From a virus: a DNA stretch of 60,719 nucleotides. Position 1 is the stretch's first letter, and each line of letters opens with the position of its first letter. The DNA lies in IMG/VR virus record IMGVR_UViG_3300033143_005582, positions 1 to 60,719 of that record. The stretch is one strand, 5' to 3'. Of this stretch, positions 1-8,246 are shown piece after piece. Both the position numbers and the translations under genes were made by a program. The notes under the pieces were generated by a model. The model saw nothing but the letters and a program-made list of their open reading frames with translations. It was not told where the DNA came from and ran no database searches.

Positions 1-114
1 GAAAAGAAATAATTAATGATGATGACGAAAAAATATTAACAGAAAAAGAAAAAAGGTCAGGTATAAAATTAGTTCTCATAACTGGTTTACAAGATGATAC
101 TCAAAAATTTTATA
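1..114. repeat. Terminal direct repeat, left copy (circular overlap)
   Basis: These 114 bases are identical to the last 114 of the window. They lie in the middle of the tail assembly chaperone reading frame, which is continuous when the two copies are merged. This is what an assembler leaves when it closes a circular or circularly permuted genome. A true packaged terminal repeat is less likely, because it would fall inside a gene. Confidence 0.93.
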
Positions 115-284
115 AAACTTTTGAAACTTTATTATTAAGAAAAGGTATTTGTTATGCGGGAGAAAATGAATTTTCTGAAACAGATTTAGCAGTATTAGAT
201 TACAAAGATTTTAAAGAATTGATTGTAGAGTATATTGCAAATTTTTTTTATACTTGCTGGATGAAAGTTCTAAACGGGAATTAA
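1..284 (+). CDS. Tail assembly chaperone, C-terminal part (gpG-like); begins at 60398
   Basis: This is the 3' part of a gene whose start codon is at 60398; the frame runs through the circular join and ends at the TAA at 282-284. The joined product is about 163 residues. I assign it by position, not strong sequence similarity: it sits between the tail tube and tape measure genes, where lambda G/GT-type chaperones lie, and it carries a slippery sequence near its 3' end. In that family the short form and the frameshifted long form coat the tape measure protein and recruit tube subunits during assembly. No membrane segment or enzyme motif is visible. Confidence 0.8.
   Translation, partial: KEIINDDDEKILTEKEKRSGIKLVLITGLQDDTQKFYKTFETLLLRKGICYAGENEFSETDLAVLDYKDFKELIVEYIANFFYTCWMKVLNGN
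239..249 (+). promoter_or_regulatory. Programmed -1 ribosomal frameshift (slippery) site
   Basis: In the zero frame the codons read GCA AAT TTT TTT TAT. This gives two overlapping X XXY YYZ heptamers, A AAT TTT and T TTT TTT. Slipping back one base opens a second frame that stays open to 427. Position and architecture match the lambda G-GT frameshift. I see no obvious downstream pseudoknot by eye. Confidence 0.78.
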
Positions 285-427
285 AGTTAGTGTTCGGAAG
301 ATTAATGAGATTTTGGCAAGGAATGACTATAGAATATTTAGAAAATATACCAATTCCCGAAGTTTATAATTTAATTAATATAGCTGATATAGTAAATAAA
401 GAAGAGGTAAAAGCAAATGGCGGGTAA
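248..427 (+). CDS. Frameshift extension of tail assembly chaperone (gpT-like)
   Basis: This is the -1 frame entered at the slippery run near 239-249. It has no ATG of its own at its beginning and ends at the TAA at 425-427, overlapping the tape measure start at 417. It encodes about 60 residues, including a helical stretch around RELKLVFGRLMRF and an acidic/hydrophobic tail. In lambda-type systems the T domain of the long form recruits the tube protein while the G part binds the tape measure. Coding potential is supported by the absence of stops, the charged helix and the overlap with the next gene. Confidence 0.72.
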   Translation, partial: LYLLDESSKRELKLVFGRLMRFWQGMTIEYLENIPIPEVYNLINIADIVNKEEVKANGG

Positions 428-1775
428 TTTCAATATATCATACATCATACAAATTATAGATAAAATGAGTCCTACACTTACTAAAATTTCAAGTAAATTA
501 AAAAATTTTAGTAATCATATAAAAAACTCAAGTAAAAATTTAAAAAATTTTGGTTCTTTGATGACATCAGTTGGACAAAAAGCAACAAGACTTGGTAGAA
601 GTTTAGCTTTAAGAGTTTCTATTCCTATGACTCTTTTAGGAAGAAGTATTTTAAAAGCTGGTATGGAAATGGAAAATATAAATACAGCTTTTACTGCCAT
701 GCTTGGAAGTACTGAAAAAGCAAAAAAAATGATAGAAGAACTTTGGGAAATGTCAACAAAGACAACTTTGTCTTTTAACCAACTTTCAAGAAGTTCCAAA
801 CTTTTATTAAATTTTGGTGTTGAAGCTAAAAAAATTACACCACTTTTAAAAATGTTAGGGGATATTTCTGATGGAAATTCACAAAGATTTAATGTATTGT
901 CTTATAATTTAGCACAAGTTGCCTCTCTTGGTAGATTAACAGGTATAGATTTAAAATCACTTAGATTATCAGGATTTACACCATTAAAAATTATTGCAGA
1001 TGAAACTGGTAAAACAGTAGCAGAACTTGAAAAAATAATGTCTCAAGGTGGAATAACTTTTGAACATGTTGCAAAAGCAATGAAAATTGCAACATCAGAA
1101 GGAGGAAGGTTTTTTAATCGTATGGAAATAATGAGTAAAACTACAGAAGGAAGATTAAATGCACTAAAAAAAGAAATTTCCGCACTTGCAATCACATTTG
1201 GCGAAGAAGCACTCCCATCACTAAAATCTTTTATAGAAATTTTATTTAAATTGACAAAAAAAATGAAGGGTTTGTCTCCTAAAACTAAAAAAATTATTCT
1301 TTATATAATAGCTTTTGGTGTTGTAATTGCTCCATTATTAATAATTTTAGGAAGTTTATTATCAGTATTAGGATTTTTATTTACTTCTTTAGGGGTATTA
1401 ACGACAATTTTAGCATTAGTTGCAACTGCAATTGTTGCATTACCTGTTTCTTGGTTAGTAGGTGGATTAATAGCATTACTTTTACTTATTAAACCAATAA
1501 AAAAGTTTTTTAGTTGGATTTTTAAGAAACTTGGATTAATTAAACAAAAGTCTGCTGAGTCTATGACTAAATTTCCTAATATGAAATTAGAAGATATTAA
1601 TTCAAGTTACAGACAAACTCTTGATAAATCAATGAATTTAAATTCAAATTCAAAAGTTGATATAGGTGGAATGTTTACTTTTGCGAATGCTCCAAAAGGT
1701 TCAGATTTTCAAATGACACCAATGCCAAAAAATTCTAATGCCAATTTGGGCTATAATATGAGTTATGCGAGGTAA
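417..1775 (+). CDS. Tail tape measure protein
   Basis: This 452-residue protein sets tail length and is threaded through the tube. The N-terminal part is basic and helical. A region around residues 70-260 resembles the tape-measure core, with the typical 'MENINTAFTAMLGS' motif and alternating helices. Hydrophobic segments at roughly 290-360 are the membrane-active part expected to help DNA entry. It is short for the family: at about 1.5 angstrom per residue it predicts a tail of only about 65-70 nm. It overlaps the frameshifted chaperone and is followed after 2 nt by the gpN-like gene. Confidence 0.85.
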   Translation: MAGNFNISYIIQIIDKMSPTLTKISSKLKNFSNHIKNSSKNLKNFGSLMTSVGQKATRLGRSLALRVSIPMTLLGRSILKAGMEMENINTAFTAMLGSTEKAKKMIEELWEMSTKTTLSFNQLSRSSKLLLNFGVEAKKITPLLKMLGDISDGNSQRFNVLSYNLAQVASLGRLTGIDLKSLRLSGFTPLKIIADETGKTVAELEKIMSQGGITFEHVAKAMKIATSEGGRFFNRMEIMSKTTEGRLNALKKEISALAITFGEEALPSLKSFIEILFKLTKKMKGLSPKTKKIILYIIAFGVVIAPLLIILGSLLSVLGFLFTSLGVLTTILALVATAIVALPVSWLVGGLIALLLLIKPIKKFFSWIFKKLGLIKQKSAESMTKFPNMKLEDINSSYRQTLDKSMNLNSNSKVDIGGMFTFANAPKGSDFQMTPMPKNSNANLGYNMSYAR

Positions 1776-1777
1776 AA

Positions 1778-3001
1778 ATGGTTAGACAATCAAAATTATT
1801 TAATTTCGGTCAAGTAGTTCAAGGATCTTTTCGTGGTATAAAATTCTTTATTCAAAATGATAGTGGAAAAGATACGGGTAAAAATGTAGCTATACATAGA
1901 TATCCTAATTCAAGTAAAGTTTTTATTGAAGATTTAGGACAATTAAAAGACTCATTTTCTTTTGTTTGTTGGGTTAAAAATTTAAGGTCTTTTAATGATA
2001 GAGATGTGTTAGAAACAGCATTACTTAAAGAAGGAGCTGGAGAATTTATACATCCTTTTTGGGGTTCAAAAAATGTTATAGCTATTAGTCATAATATTAT
2101 AAATGAATATGGACGTTCTATTTTTACAATAGATTTTAAAGAAACTGATAATGCAGTACTTCCAATTCAAACTGATAAAAATAAGGGTTTTGTTAATTTT
2201 GTAAAAAATACTTTAAAATCTTTACAAGAAAGTAAATTTGGACAAGGATTACAAATTGTTAAAAAAGGTATAAATGTTTTTCAAAAAGAAGTTGAAAAAG
2301 TTAATGATGGATTAGATTTAATTCTAAGAAGTGCTAATAGTGTTGTTAATACAACAAACGAACTCGCTGATTTACAAAACGAAGTATTTGATGTTTTTAA
2401 TAATATAAATGTTTTAGTAAAAACTCCATCAGATTTAGCAACAAGATTTACAACAATATTTAATAATATGGAAGTTATAGGTGCAAGCAATGCGGATACC
2501 TATAATGCTTTAAAAGATTTATTTGGTTTTGGTAGTGATGATGAAGAATTAATTAATGAATCAACGAGTAATACAATAATTAATGAAAATAATAGAATAA
2601 CAAATAATTTAATTCGTGTTAATGCTTTATCTATTGCCTATACAACATCTTTAAATATTAAATACGAAAATAACGAACAATTAGAAAATGTGAGAAATAC
2701 TATTGAGAATGAATACCAAGATTTATTTGGACAACTTGACGAAGATACTTCAAATGAATTGAAATCATTACGAGCTAATGCTAATGCAGTTTTTGATGAT
2801 TTAGAACAAAATATTCCAAAAATATTCATTGAAAATTTTTTAAATCCTGAAAGTTTACATCAAATAGTTTATAATTATTATGGAAACTTTACTAATTCTG
2901 ATGATTTTGAAATACAATTTAATAAAATATTAAATTTAAATCCTCAAATAACTAACTATGAATTTGTAGAAGGGGAGGTGAAATTATTAACAAATGAATA
3001 A
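1778..3001 (+). CDS. Mu gpN-like tail/DNA circularisation protein
   Basis: This 407-residue baseplate-associated protein has an N-terminal domain (about residues 1-110) matching the DNA circularisation N-terminal family (Mu gpN). The pattern is QGSFRGIKFFI, then HRYPNSSKVFIEDLG, then a segment describing conformational change. The rest is a long helical, Asn-rich region without recognisable motifs. In Mu, gpN is a baseplate component next to the tape measure. Order tape measure-gpN-gpP-gp45 is the Mu order, which supports the call. Its stop overlaps the next gene's start. Confidence 0.8.
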   Translation: MVRQSKLFNFGQVVQGSFRGIKFFIQNDSGKDTGKNVAIHRYPNSSKVFIEDLGQLKDSFSFVCWVKNLRSFNDRDVLETALLKEGAGEFIHPFWGSKNVIAISHNIINEYGRSIFTIDFKETDNAVLPIQTDKNKGFVNFVKNTLKSLQESKFGQGLQIVKKGINVFQKEVEKVNDGLDLILRSANSVVNTTNELADLQNEVFDVFNNINVLVKTPSDLATRFTTIFNNMEVIGASNADTYNALKDLFGFGSDDEELINESTSNTIINENNRITNNLIRVNALSIAYTTSLNIKYENNEQLENVRNTIENEYQDLFGQLDEDTSNELKSLRANANAVFDDLEQNIPKIFIENFLNPESLHQIVYNYYGNFTNSDDFEIQFNKILNLNPQITNYEFVEGEVKLLTNE

Positions 3002-4079
3002 TATTATATCAATTTTAGTCAATGGTATTAAATATACTGGTTGGACAGCAAATACAATTTTTAAAAGTTTAGAAACATTGAGTAATAGTTTTAATATTTC
3101 TTTAACTCCAAAATTTAAAAGTGATGGTTTTATAGATAATATCCCTATAGATGTTAATGATGAAATACAAGTTCTTATTGACAATGAACTCGTTATAAAT
3201 GGATTTATTGATTCTCGCAAAACTTCTTATAGTCATAATAAACATTCTATAAATATAACAGGAAGAAGTAGAATCTGTGATTTAGTAGATAGTGATTTAG
3301 TAGGAAATTTAAATTTAAATAAAGGTTATAGAGTATCAACTTTAATTCAAAAAATATTAAATAATTTAGGATTAACAAATATAAAAATATTTTTTGTAAA
3401 TGTTAGTGATGATATTTATGATGAAGATTTTAATTGTGGACGTGGAGAAAATGCATGGAAAGTTCTAAATGATTATTTACAAAAAAAAAGTATTTATGCT
3501 ATGACAGATGGTAATAGTGATATACTTTTATATAGAGGAAGTTTTGGGAATACTAATAAATCATTATTTCATACTAAAAATAAACCTGAATTGAACAATA
3601 TTTTAAGTGGAGTAGAAAATAAAAATAATATTGATAGATTTTATTCAATAAAAGTGATAAGTCAATTAGAGGCTAATATTTCAAGTGATAACTTTGAAAA
3701 TCAAACGGGAACTGCTTTTGATAAAAATATAAGAACTACAAGAAAAAGAGAAATTTTATCAAGAAATAGTTTAACAAGTAAAGAATGTTTAGATTTGGCA
3801 AAATTTGAAACTAATATTAGAAAAGCAAAAGGTTTTAGTTATGATTATACTATTTATGGATATAGACAAAGTGAAAATGGTTTATTATGGTCTACAAATT
3901 ATTTAATTGGAGTTAAAGATGATTATTTTTTTATTGATGATTATTTTTTAATAGAATCAGTTGAATTTACAAAAGATTTAAATGGAGGAAGTATAACTAA
4001 TTTAACTCTTGTTGATAAAAACTCTTATACTATACTTGAACCAAAAATAGAAAAAAGTACTAACCAATTAATTTTTTAA
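2994..4079 (+). CDS. Mu gpP-like baseplate hub protein
   Basis: This 361-residue protein matches the Mu gpP / phage late control D type hub (T4 gp27-like fold). The opening beta region is a short hub motif on 'LVNGIKYTGWTANTIFKSLE', followed by an 'INITGRSRICDLVDSD' signature at about residues 84-100 that is diagnostic of gpP-like hubs. The hub forms the central ring to which the spike attaches. It overlaps gpN by 8 nt, with an SD-like GGGGAGG just upstream of the start, and is followed directly by the gp45 spike gene. Confidence 0.85.
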   Translation: MNNIISILVNGIKYTGWTANTIFKSLETLSNSFNISLTPKFKSDGFIDNIPIDVNDEIQVLIDNELVINGFIDSRKTSYSHNKHSINITGRSRICDLVDSDLVGNLNLNKGYRVSTLIQKILNNLGLTNIKIFFVNVSDDIYDEDFNCGRGENAWKVLNDYLQKKSIYAMTDGNSDILLYRGSFGNTNKSLFHTKNKPELNNILSGVENKNNIDRFYSIKVISQLEANISSDNFENQTGTAFDKNIRTTRKREILSRNSLTSKECLDLAKFETNIRKAKGFSYDYTIYGYRQSENGLLWSTNYLIGVKDDYFFIDDYFLIESVEFTKDLNGGSITNLTLVDKNSYTILEPKIEKSTNQLIF

Positions 4080-4080
4080 A

Positions 4081-4524
4081 ATGATTCTTACTGCATTATT
4101 AAAACTTATAACAAATTTTGGAAAAGTTTTTCAAGTTTCTTATAATGGAAAAACTAAAAATAATATTAGGAATTTAAATTCTTATGGATTTTGGAGTAGT
4201 CCACCAAAAGGAAGTAAAGTTGTTTTAATTAGAGATTTTCATAGAAATTACTATGGAATTGCTTATAAAAATGATAAAATTCCTGAATTAAAAGAAGGTG
4301 AAACAATAATAGGTAATTTTAGTTTAGAATCATTTATTAAATTTAGTAAAACTGGAAAAATAAATATTTCTAATGAAAATCAAGATTTATTAACTTCTTT
4401 AACAGAACTAAAAACAGTTTTAAAAACATCAACATTTTCAGATAATACAACACCAGTTTTTGGAACTACAACTCAAACAGCTTTAGAAACATTTTTAACT
4501 AATTTAGAAAAATTATTGGAGTAA
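4081..4524 (+). CDS. Mu gp45-like baseplate spike protein
   Basis: This 147-residue protein has the size and position of the Mu gp45 (gpV-like) spike. The motif YGFWSSPPKGSKVVLI at about 37-52 is the conserved OB-fold entry of that family ('G..s.Pp.G..v'). The C-terminal third is helical instead of the repetitive beta-helix seen in longer spikes, and no metal-binding HxH apex is visible. It would sit on the hub and puncture the outer membrane. Start codon abuts the hub stop. Confidence 0.8.
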   Translation: MILTALLKLITNFGKVFQVSYNGKTKNNIRNLNSYGFWSSPPKGSKVVLIRDFHRNYYGIAYKNDKIPELKEGETIIGNFSLESFIKFSKTGKINISNENQDLLTSLTELKTVLKTSTFSDNTTPVFGTTTQTALETFLTNLEKLLE

Positions 4525-4526
4525 AT

Positions 4527-4988
4527 ATGGCAAATTTAGCATTTAAAAAAATAGGTGATAATAAATATCTTGATATTTATGTAGAAAATAAAAGTTTAGC
4601 TATTACAAAAGGTTTATGGTCTCAAGTTTTAATGTCTTTATTAAATGATAAAAGAGCAACAAATAGTCAAATTGTTATAAAAAAAGCACAAAGAGGGTGG
4701 CTTGGAAATCAAATTATTGGTGATATTCCTAATTATGAAATTGGTTCATGGTTATGGTTAGAAATAGAACAAAATGCTATTACTGAAAATGGACTTAAAA
4801 ATATTGAGAGATACTCTAAAGATTGCTTAAAATGGTTAGTAGATGATGGTTATTTGCAAGAAACAAAAACAGAAGTTTCTTCTGATACAAATGGTATTGT
4901 GTATTTAGATATTATTTTAATAATTAATCAAAATAATATTATTAAAAAAAGATTTAATCTTTGGATTGCTACATTTGAAGATTTATAG
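4527..4988 (+). CDS. Mu gp46-like baseplate wedge protein
   Basis: This 153-residue protein resembles the Mu gp46 / T4 gp25-like wedge family. It has an early 'GLWSQVLMSLLNDKRA' pattern, an aromatic-rich middle (WLGNQI, GSWLWLEIEQ) and a terminal segment of beta strands, as in gp46. It links sheath and wedge at the baseplate. It lies 2 nt after the spike gene and is followed by the only sizeable gap in the baseplate operon (86 nt, with a small hairpin). Confidence 0.8.
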   Translation: MANLAFKKIGDNKYLDIYVENKSLAITKGLWSQVLMSLLNDKRATNSQIVIKKAQRGWLGNQIIGDIPNYEIGSWLWLEIEQNAITENGLKNIERYSKDCLKWLVDDGYLQETKTEVSSDTNGIVYLDIILIINQNNIIKKRFNLWIATFEDL

Positions 4989-5005
4989 TTTGGAATTATT
5001 CCAAA
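4989..5005 (+). other. Small perfect hairpin between gp46- and gp47-like genes
   Basis: Arms TTTGGAA and TTCCAAA flank the loop TTA. It starts immediately after the gp46-like stop. There is no T-tract after it, so it is not a standard terminator; it may stabilise the upstream mRNA 3' end. The remaining bases to 5074 are AT-rich with no further signal, and the next gene has no clear ribosome-binding site. Confidence 0.5.
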
Positions 5006-5074
5006 ATTAAATTTGTTTATTGTATTAAAAATAATTATTTATCAAAATATTATTATAAATAATTATATTGTATA

Positions 5075-6397
5075 ATGGATTTTACAATTCCTACATTAAA
5101 AGAAATACAAACAAGGAATATTACAGATTTTATTCTTGCGTATAATACTGGTCGTCCTAATGATGAAAAAATAGACCCATCAATAAGAAATAATCCCGAG
5201 GGAGCTTTAGTCTACACTGAAAGTCAACAAGCAAATAGTTTATATAAACTTATTAAATTTGCAGTTAAACAATTATTTTTGGACACCGCAACAGGTTCAT
5301 TTTTAGATAGATTGGCATCAGCAATTGGTATAACAAGAAATCCAGCGACTTCTTCAATTGGAAATATAACGACTATTGGTACAACAATAACTAATATTCC
5401 AATAAATACTAACTTTCTTCGTGGGAGTGGATTACAATATAAAACTATTGCAAATTCAACAATAGTTAATCTATCTTTTTCTGTTTCAAGTATAACAAGA
5501 AGTGGGACTATTGTTTCAGTTACAACATCAGGAAATCATGGGTTAAGTCCAACAATGCCATTTACAATTGCTGGTGCAAATGAAACTGATTATAATGGTT
5601 CTTGGGAAGTTGAAAGTGTTGTAAGTGATACAGAATTTACATATTTAATTACAACAACCCCAGCAACCCCAGCAACAGGTACTATTTTAATGGATTATGA
5701 TGGTGTTTTTATAGAACTTGAAAGCATTGATAAAGGTCAAGATGTAAATGCTTTAGGTGGAAGTGAATTAACTTTAGAAACACCAATATCAGGTGTAGAA
5801 ACTTCTTTTGTACAATTTTCTGAATTAACAGGCGGAACAGATGAAGAAAACGATGAAGATTTTAGAGCAAGAGCAATTTTTAGAAAACAAAATCCGAATG
5901 TTGCTTTCAATGTTGCCGAAATAATAAATCAAGCAAAATTAGTAGCTGGTGTTACTCGTGTTTGGGTAGAAGAAATAACACCAGATATAGGACAAGTTAC
6001 AGTTTATTTCACACGAGATAATGATGATGATCAAATACCTTCCTCAAGTGAAGTTTCTGCAGTAAAAACAAGTATTTTATTAAAAAAATATGCTGTTACT
6101 GATAGTGATGATGTAATTGTTTCAGCACCAACTCCAATTTCAGTTCCAATTACATTTTCAAATTTAAGTCCGAATACAACAGAAATGCAAACTGCTATAA
6201 GTTTAAGTTTGGATGATTTTTTTAAAACAAAAACTAATATTGGTGAAAATATTTTAAAAACACAAATTGAAAGTATTATTTATCAAACTATTGATGATAG
6301 TGGAAATAGTCCAATATTTATTTTAACTGCTCCAGCGGGAGATACAGCAATAAGTACTGGGGAATTAGGAATTTTAGGAACGATAACTTATCCATGA
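5075..6397 (+). CDS. Baseplate J-like protein (Mu gp47-like)
   Basis: This 440-residue wedge protein belongs to the baseplate J / Mu gp47 family. It shows 'LFLDTATGSFLDRLASAIGI' near residues 70-90, a 'GTDEENDEDFRARAI' signature at about 255-270 that is the family hallmark, and 'LVAGVTRVWVEE' after it. Residues about 140-210 form an extra beta-rich insert (AGANETDYNG ... PATGTI) whose pattern recurs in the 444-residue protein at 56544. Baseplate J-like proteins form the wedges around the hub and trigger sheath contraction. Followed by the gp48-like gene after 1 nt. Confidence 0.9.
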   Translation: MDFTIPTLKEIQTRNITDFILAYNTGRPNDEKIDPSIRNNPEGALVYTESQQANSLYKLIKFAVKQLFLDTATGSFLDRLASAIGITRNPATSSIGNITTIGTTITNIPINTNFLRGSGLQYKTIANSTIVNLSFSVSSITRSGTIVSVTTSGNHGLSPTMPFTIAGANETDYNGSWEVESVVSDTEFTYLITTTPATPATGTILMDYDGVFIELESIDKGQDVNALGGSELTLETPISGVETSFVQFSELTGGTDEENDEDFRARAIFRKQNPNVAFNVAEIINQAKLVAGVTRVWVEEITPDIGQVTVYFTRDNDDDQIPSSSEVSAVKTSILLKKYAVTDSDDVIVSAPTPISVPITFSNLSPNTTEMQTAISLSLDDFFKTKTNIGENILKTQIESIIYQTIDDSGNSPIFILTAPAGDTAISTGELGILGTITYP

Positions 6398-6398
6398 T

Positions 6399-7004
6399 AT
6401 GAGTTTTTTAAAAACAAGAACAGAAAACCAAATTTTAGATAGTATAACTCAAAGTTTACCGCGTGGAAAATTATTTTTTGCTAAAAATATTGAAGGTTCT
6501 AATTTAAGAGATTTATTAAAAGGGTTGATTTATGAAATAGCAAGAATTGAAAATAAAATAAGTAAGGAAGCTTATGAACAATATTTTATAAACGAGGGAA
6601 ATGGTGGAATGCTAACTGATTGGGAACGTGAGTATGGTATTCCCGATAATTGTTTTAAAGTAGATGGTGTTAGTGAAGAAAACAGAATTAATAATGTTAT
6701 TATTAAATCAGGTTTAAATGAAGTTGTTACTGAAGATGATTATATTGATTTAGGAAGTTTATTAGGAATAAATTTAAGATTAGAACATATGTCTAATTTT
6801 TTGTTTCCTCCTTATGATGTTCCATTTTTTCCAGTAAATGAAACAACTTCAAGATTTGTTTTAATAATTTATGGGGACGATATAGTTGGAGGTTTTCCTC
6901 CTTACGATGTCCCGTTTTTACCAGTTGGTTTTTTTTCTATTGTTGAATGCTTATTTAACAAAATTAAACCAGCTAATGCAAAATATTTATATTTAAATAA
7001 TTAA
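6399..7004 (+). CDS. Mu gp48-like tail protein (YmfQ/DUF2313 type)
   Basis: This 201-residue protein has the typical start of the YmfQ/DUF2313 family: 'SITQSLPRGKLFFAK' followed by a conserved helix (LKGLIYEIARIENKI) and the 'LTDWEREYGIP' motif at about 70-80. Family members connect the baseplate to the tail fibres. A repeated 'FPPYDVPF' motif occurs twice (about 138-145 and 164-171), an internal duplication. Start is taken at 6399, one base after the gp47-like stop; its position just before the fibre genes agrees with Mu. Confidence 0.85.
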   Translation: MSFLKTRTENQILDSITQSLPRGKLFFAKNIEGSNLRDLLKGLIYEIARIENKISKEAYEQYFINEGNGGMLTDWEREYGIPDNCFKVDGVSEENRINNVIIKSGLNEVVTEDDYIDLGSLLGINLRLEHMSNFLFPPYDVPFFPVNETTSRFVLIIYGDDIVGGFPPYDVPFLPVGFFSIVECLFNKIKPANAKYLYLNN

Positions 7005-7015
7005 AGGAAATAGTT

Positions 7016-7873
7016 ATGGCAGGAAAATCAAGTGTTTTTATAGACAACTCAGCTCCAGCGGTTGACGATGATTGGTTAAATCTTAGACAAAATGAGGTTA
7101 AAAATTTAATTGAAGCTGGTGGATTAACTTTGAATGATGGGGTATCTAATCAAGAAGTAATAGCAATTTCAAATATTATTTCAAATTTAACCTATTATAC
7201 CGATAGTGGAATTGCTGATGCATATGTTTTAAGTATTGTTTCTCCAAATGTTTCTCCTGATAGATTAAGAACAGGTATGGTTATTCGTTGGAGAACTTCA
7301 AATTCTAATACAGGAGCGAGTACAATAAATGTCGTAGGATTGGGTCTTAAAGATGTTAAAAGACAAGATGGAACAACAGACCCTTTTGTTGGAGAAATTT
7401 CAGATTCAAAAGAGAATAAAGCGGTTTATGATGGAACTGTATTTAGATTATTAAATACAAATGTTTATCCAGCATTTTTGGCTTCAATGAGTGGAGATCA
7501 AGTTCCAACCAGTACAGTTCTTACAACTGTAGAATTTGATACTGAAGCTTTTGATATCGGAGGATATTTTAATAATGGTACTTATATATTTACGCCATTG
7601 GTCGTAGGAAAATATTATGTTACGTGTAATTTACATTTTGTAAGTGATGCAGTATTCTCTGCGGATTTGAATATATCAAAAAATGGTACTGCAGTTAAAA
7701 GGATAAGTCAGGCATCGCTCCCTGCAGGACAAATTGGTTTTTCAATTAGTGCAATTTTAGAAATGAATGGAACTACAGATACGATAGAAATTGAAGCACA
7801 AATAACTTCTGGAGGAACGATTCGTTTTGAAGCTGATTTTAGTGAATTTTCAGCATTTAAATTATTAGAATAA
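7016..7873 (+). CDS. Tail fibre-associated protein with C1q-like C-terminus
   Basis: This 285-residue protein starts with 'SAPAVDDDWLNLRQNEVKNLI', a common beginning of phage tail fibre and tail collar proteins. The middle (about 55-145) has a fibre motif with 'RTSNSNTGASTINVVGLG'. The C-terminal ~125 residues read like a C1q/TNF-type jelly roll (FNNGTYIFTPLVVGKYYVT ... FSEFSAFKLLE), a trimeric receptor-binding or decoration fold. It has a good SD (AAGGAAATAG) and sits between the baseplate and the long fibre, so a fibre or host-recognition role is inferred. Confidence 0.65.
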   Translation: MAGKSSVFIDNSAPAVDDDWLNLRQNEVKNLIEAGGLTLNDGVSNQEVIAISNIISNLTYYTDSGIADAYVLSIVSPNVSPDRLRTGMVIRWRTSNSNTGASTINVVGLGLKDVKRQDGTTDPFVGEISDSKENKAVYDGTVFRLLNTNVYPAFLASMSGDQVPTSTVLTTVEFDTEAFDIGGYFNNGTYIFTPLVVGKYYVTCNLHFVSDAVFSADLNISKNGTAVKRISQASLPAGQIGFSISAILEMNGTTDTIEIEAQITSGGTIRFEADFSEFSAFKLLE

Positions 7874-7891
7874 TAAAAAAAAAGGAAAAAT

Positions 7892-8230
7892 ATGCCAAAT
7901 TATAAAGTAGAAAGATTAAAAAGAGCAATTGCAACAATAGCAATATCTACAACAAAAAGTAATGCTATTAATTGTTTAGGCAAAGTATTAGTTGGCTTAA
8001 TAATGCCATCAGCTTTTACAACATTATCACTTACATTTGAGGGTTCAATTAATGGAACTGATTTTTTCCCTCTTCGTAATTCATCAGGAAATCTTGTTAC
8101 TGTAACTCCAGTTGTAAGTACATTAATGGGATTAGCCTCCGCGGATTTTCAAATGTTTAGATATTTAAAAATTGTCGCCGCTTCTCAAGCGGCAGAAAGA
8201 GAAATAATTTGTATTTTGAGAGGAATGTAA
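7892..8230 (+). CDS. Small beta-rich virion protein
   Basis: This 112-residue protein has a pattern often seen in short phage structural proteins: 'VLVGLIMPSAFTTLSLTFEGSINGTDFFPL', then 'SADFQMFRYLKI' and a terminal strand. It looks like a single beta-sandwich domain. It is placed between two fibre genes and has a strong SD (AAAAAAGGAAAA). A role as a fibre adaptor or decoration protein is possible; the exact role is not shown by the sequence. Confidence 0.55.
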   Translation: MPNYKVERLKRAIATIAISTTKSNAINCLGKVLVGLIMPSAFTTLSLTFEGSINGTDFFPLRNSSGNLVTVTPVVSTLMGLASADFQMFRYLKIVAASQAAEREIICILRGM

Positions 8231-8246
8231 ATAATGGAATTAAATT

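Noticed and set aside
1-114. A packaged direct terminal repeat as in T7-like phages
   Set aside because: The repeat falls inside a tail gene, away from the terminase, and merging it restores the gene; circular assembly overlap is simpler.
2281-3220. Minus-strand ORFs opposite the gpN- and gpP-like genes
   Set aside because: Shadow frames in an AT-rich region; Ser/Leu/Phe-rich products without start signals.
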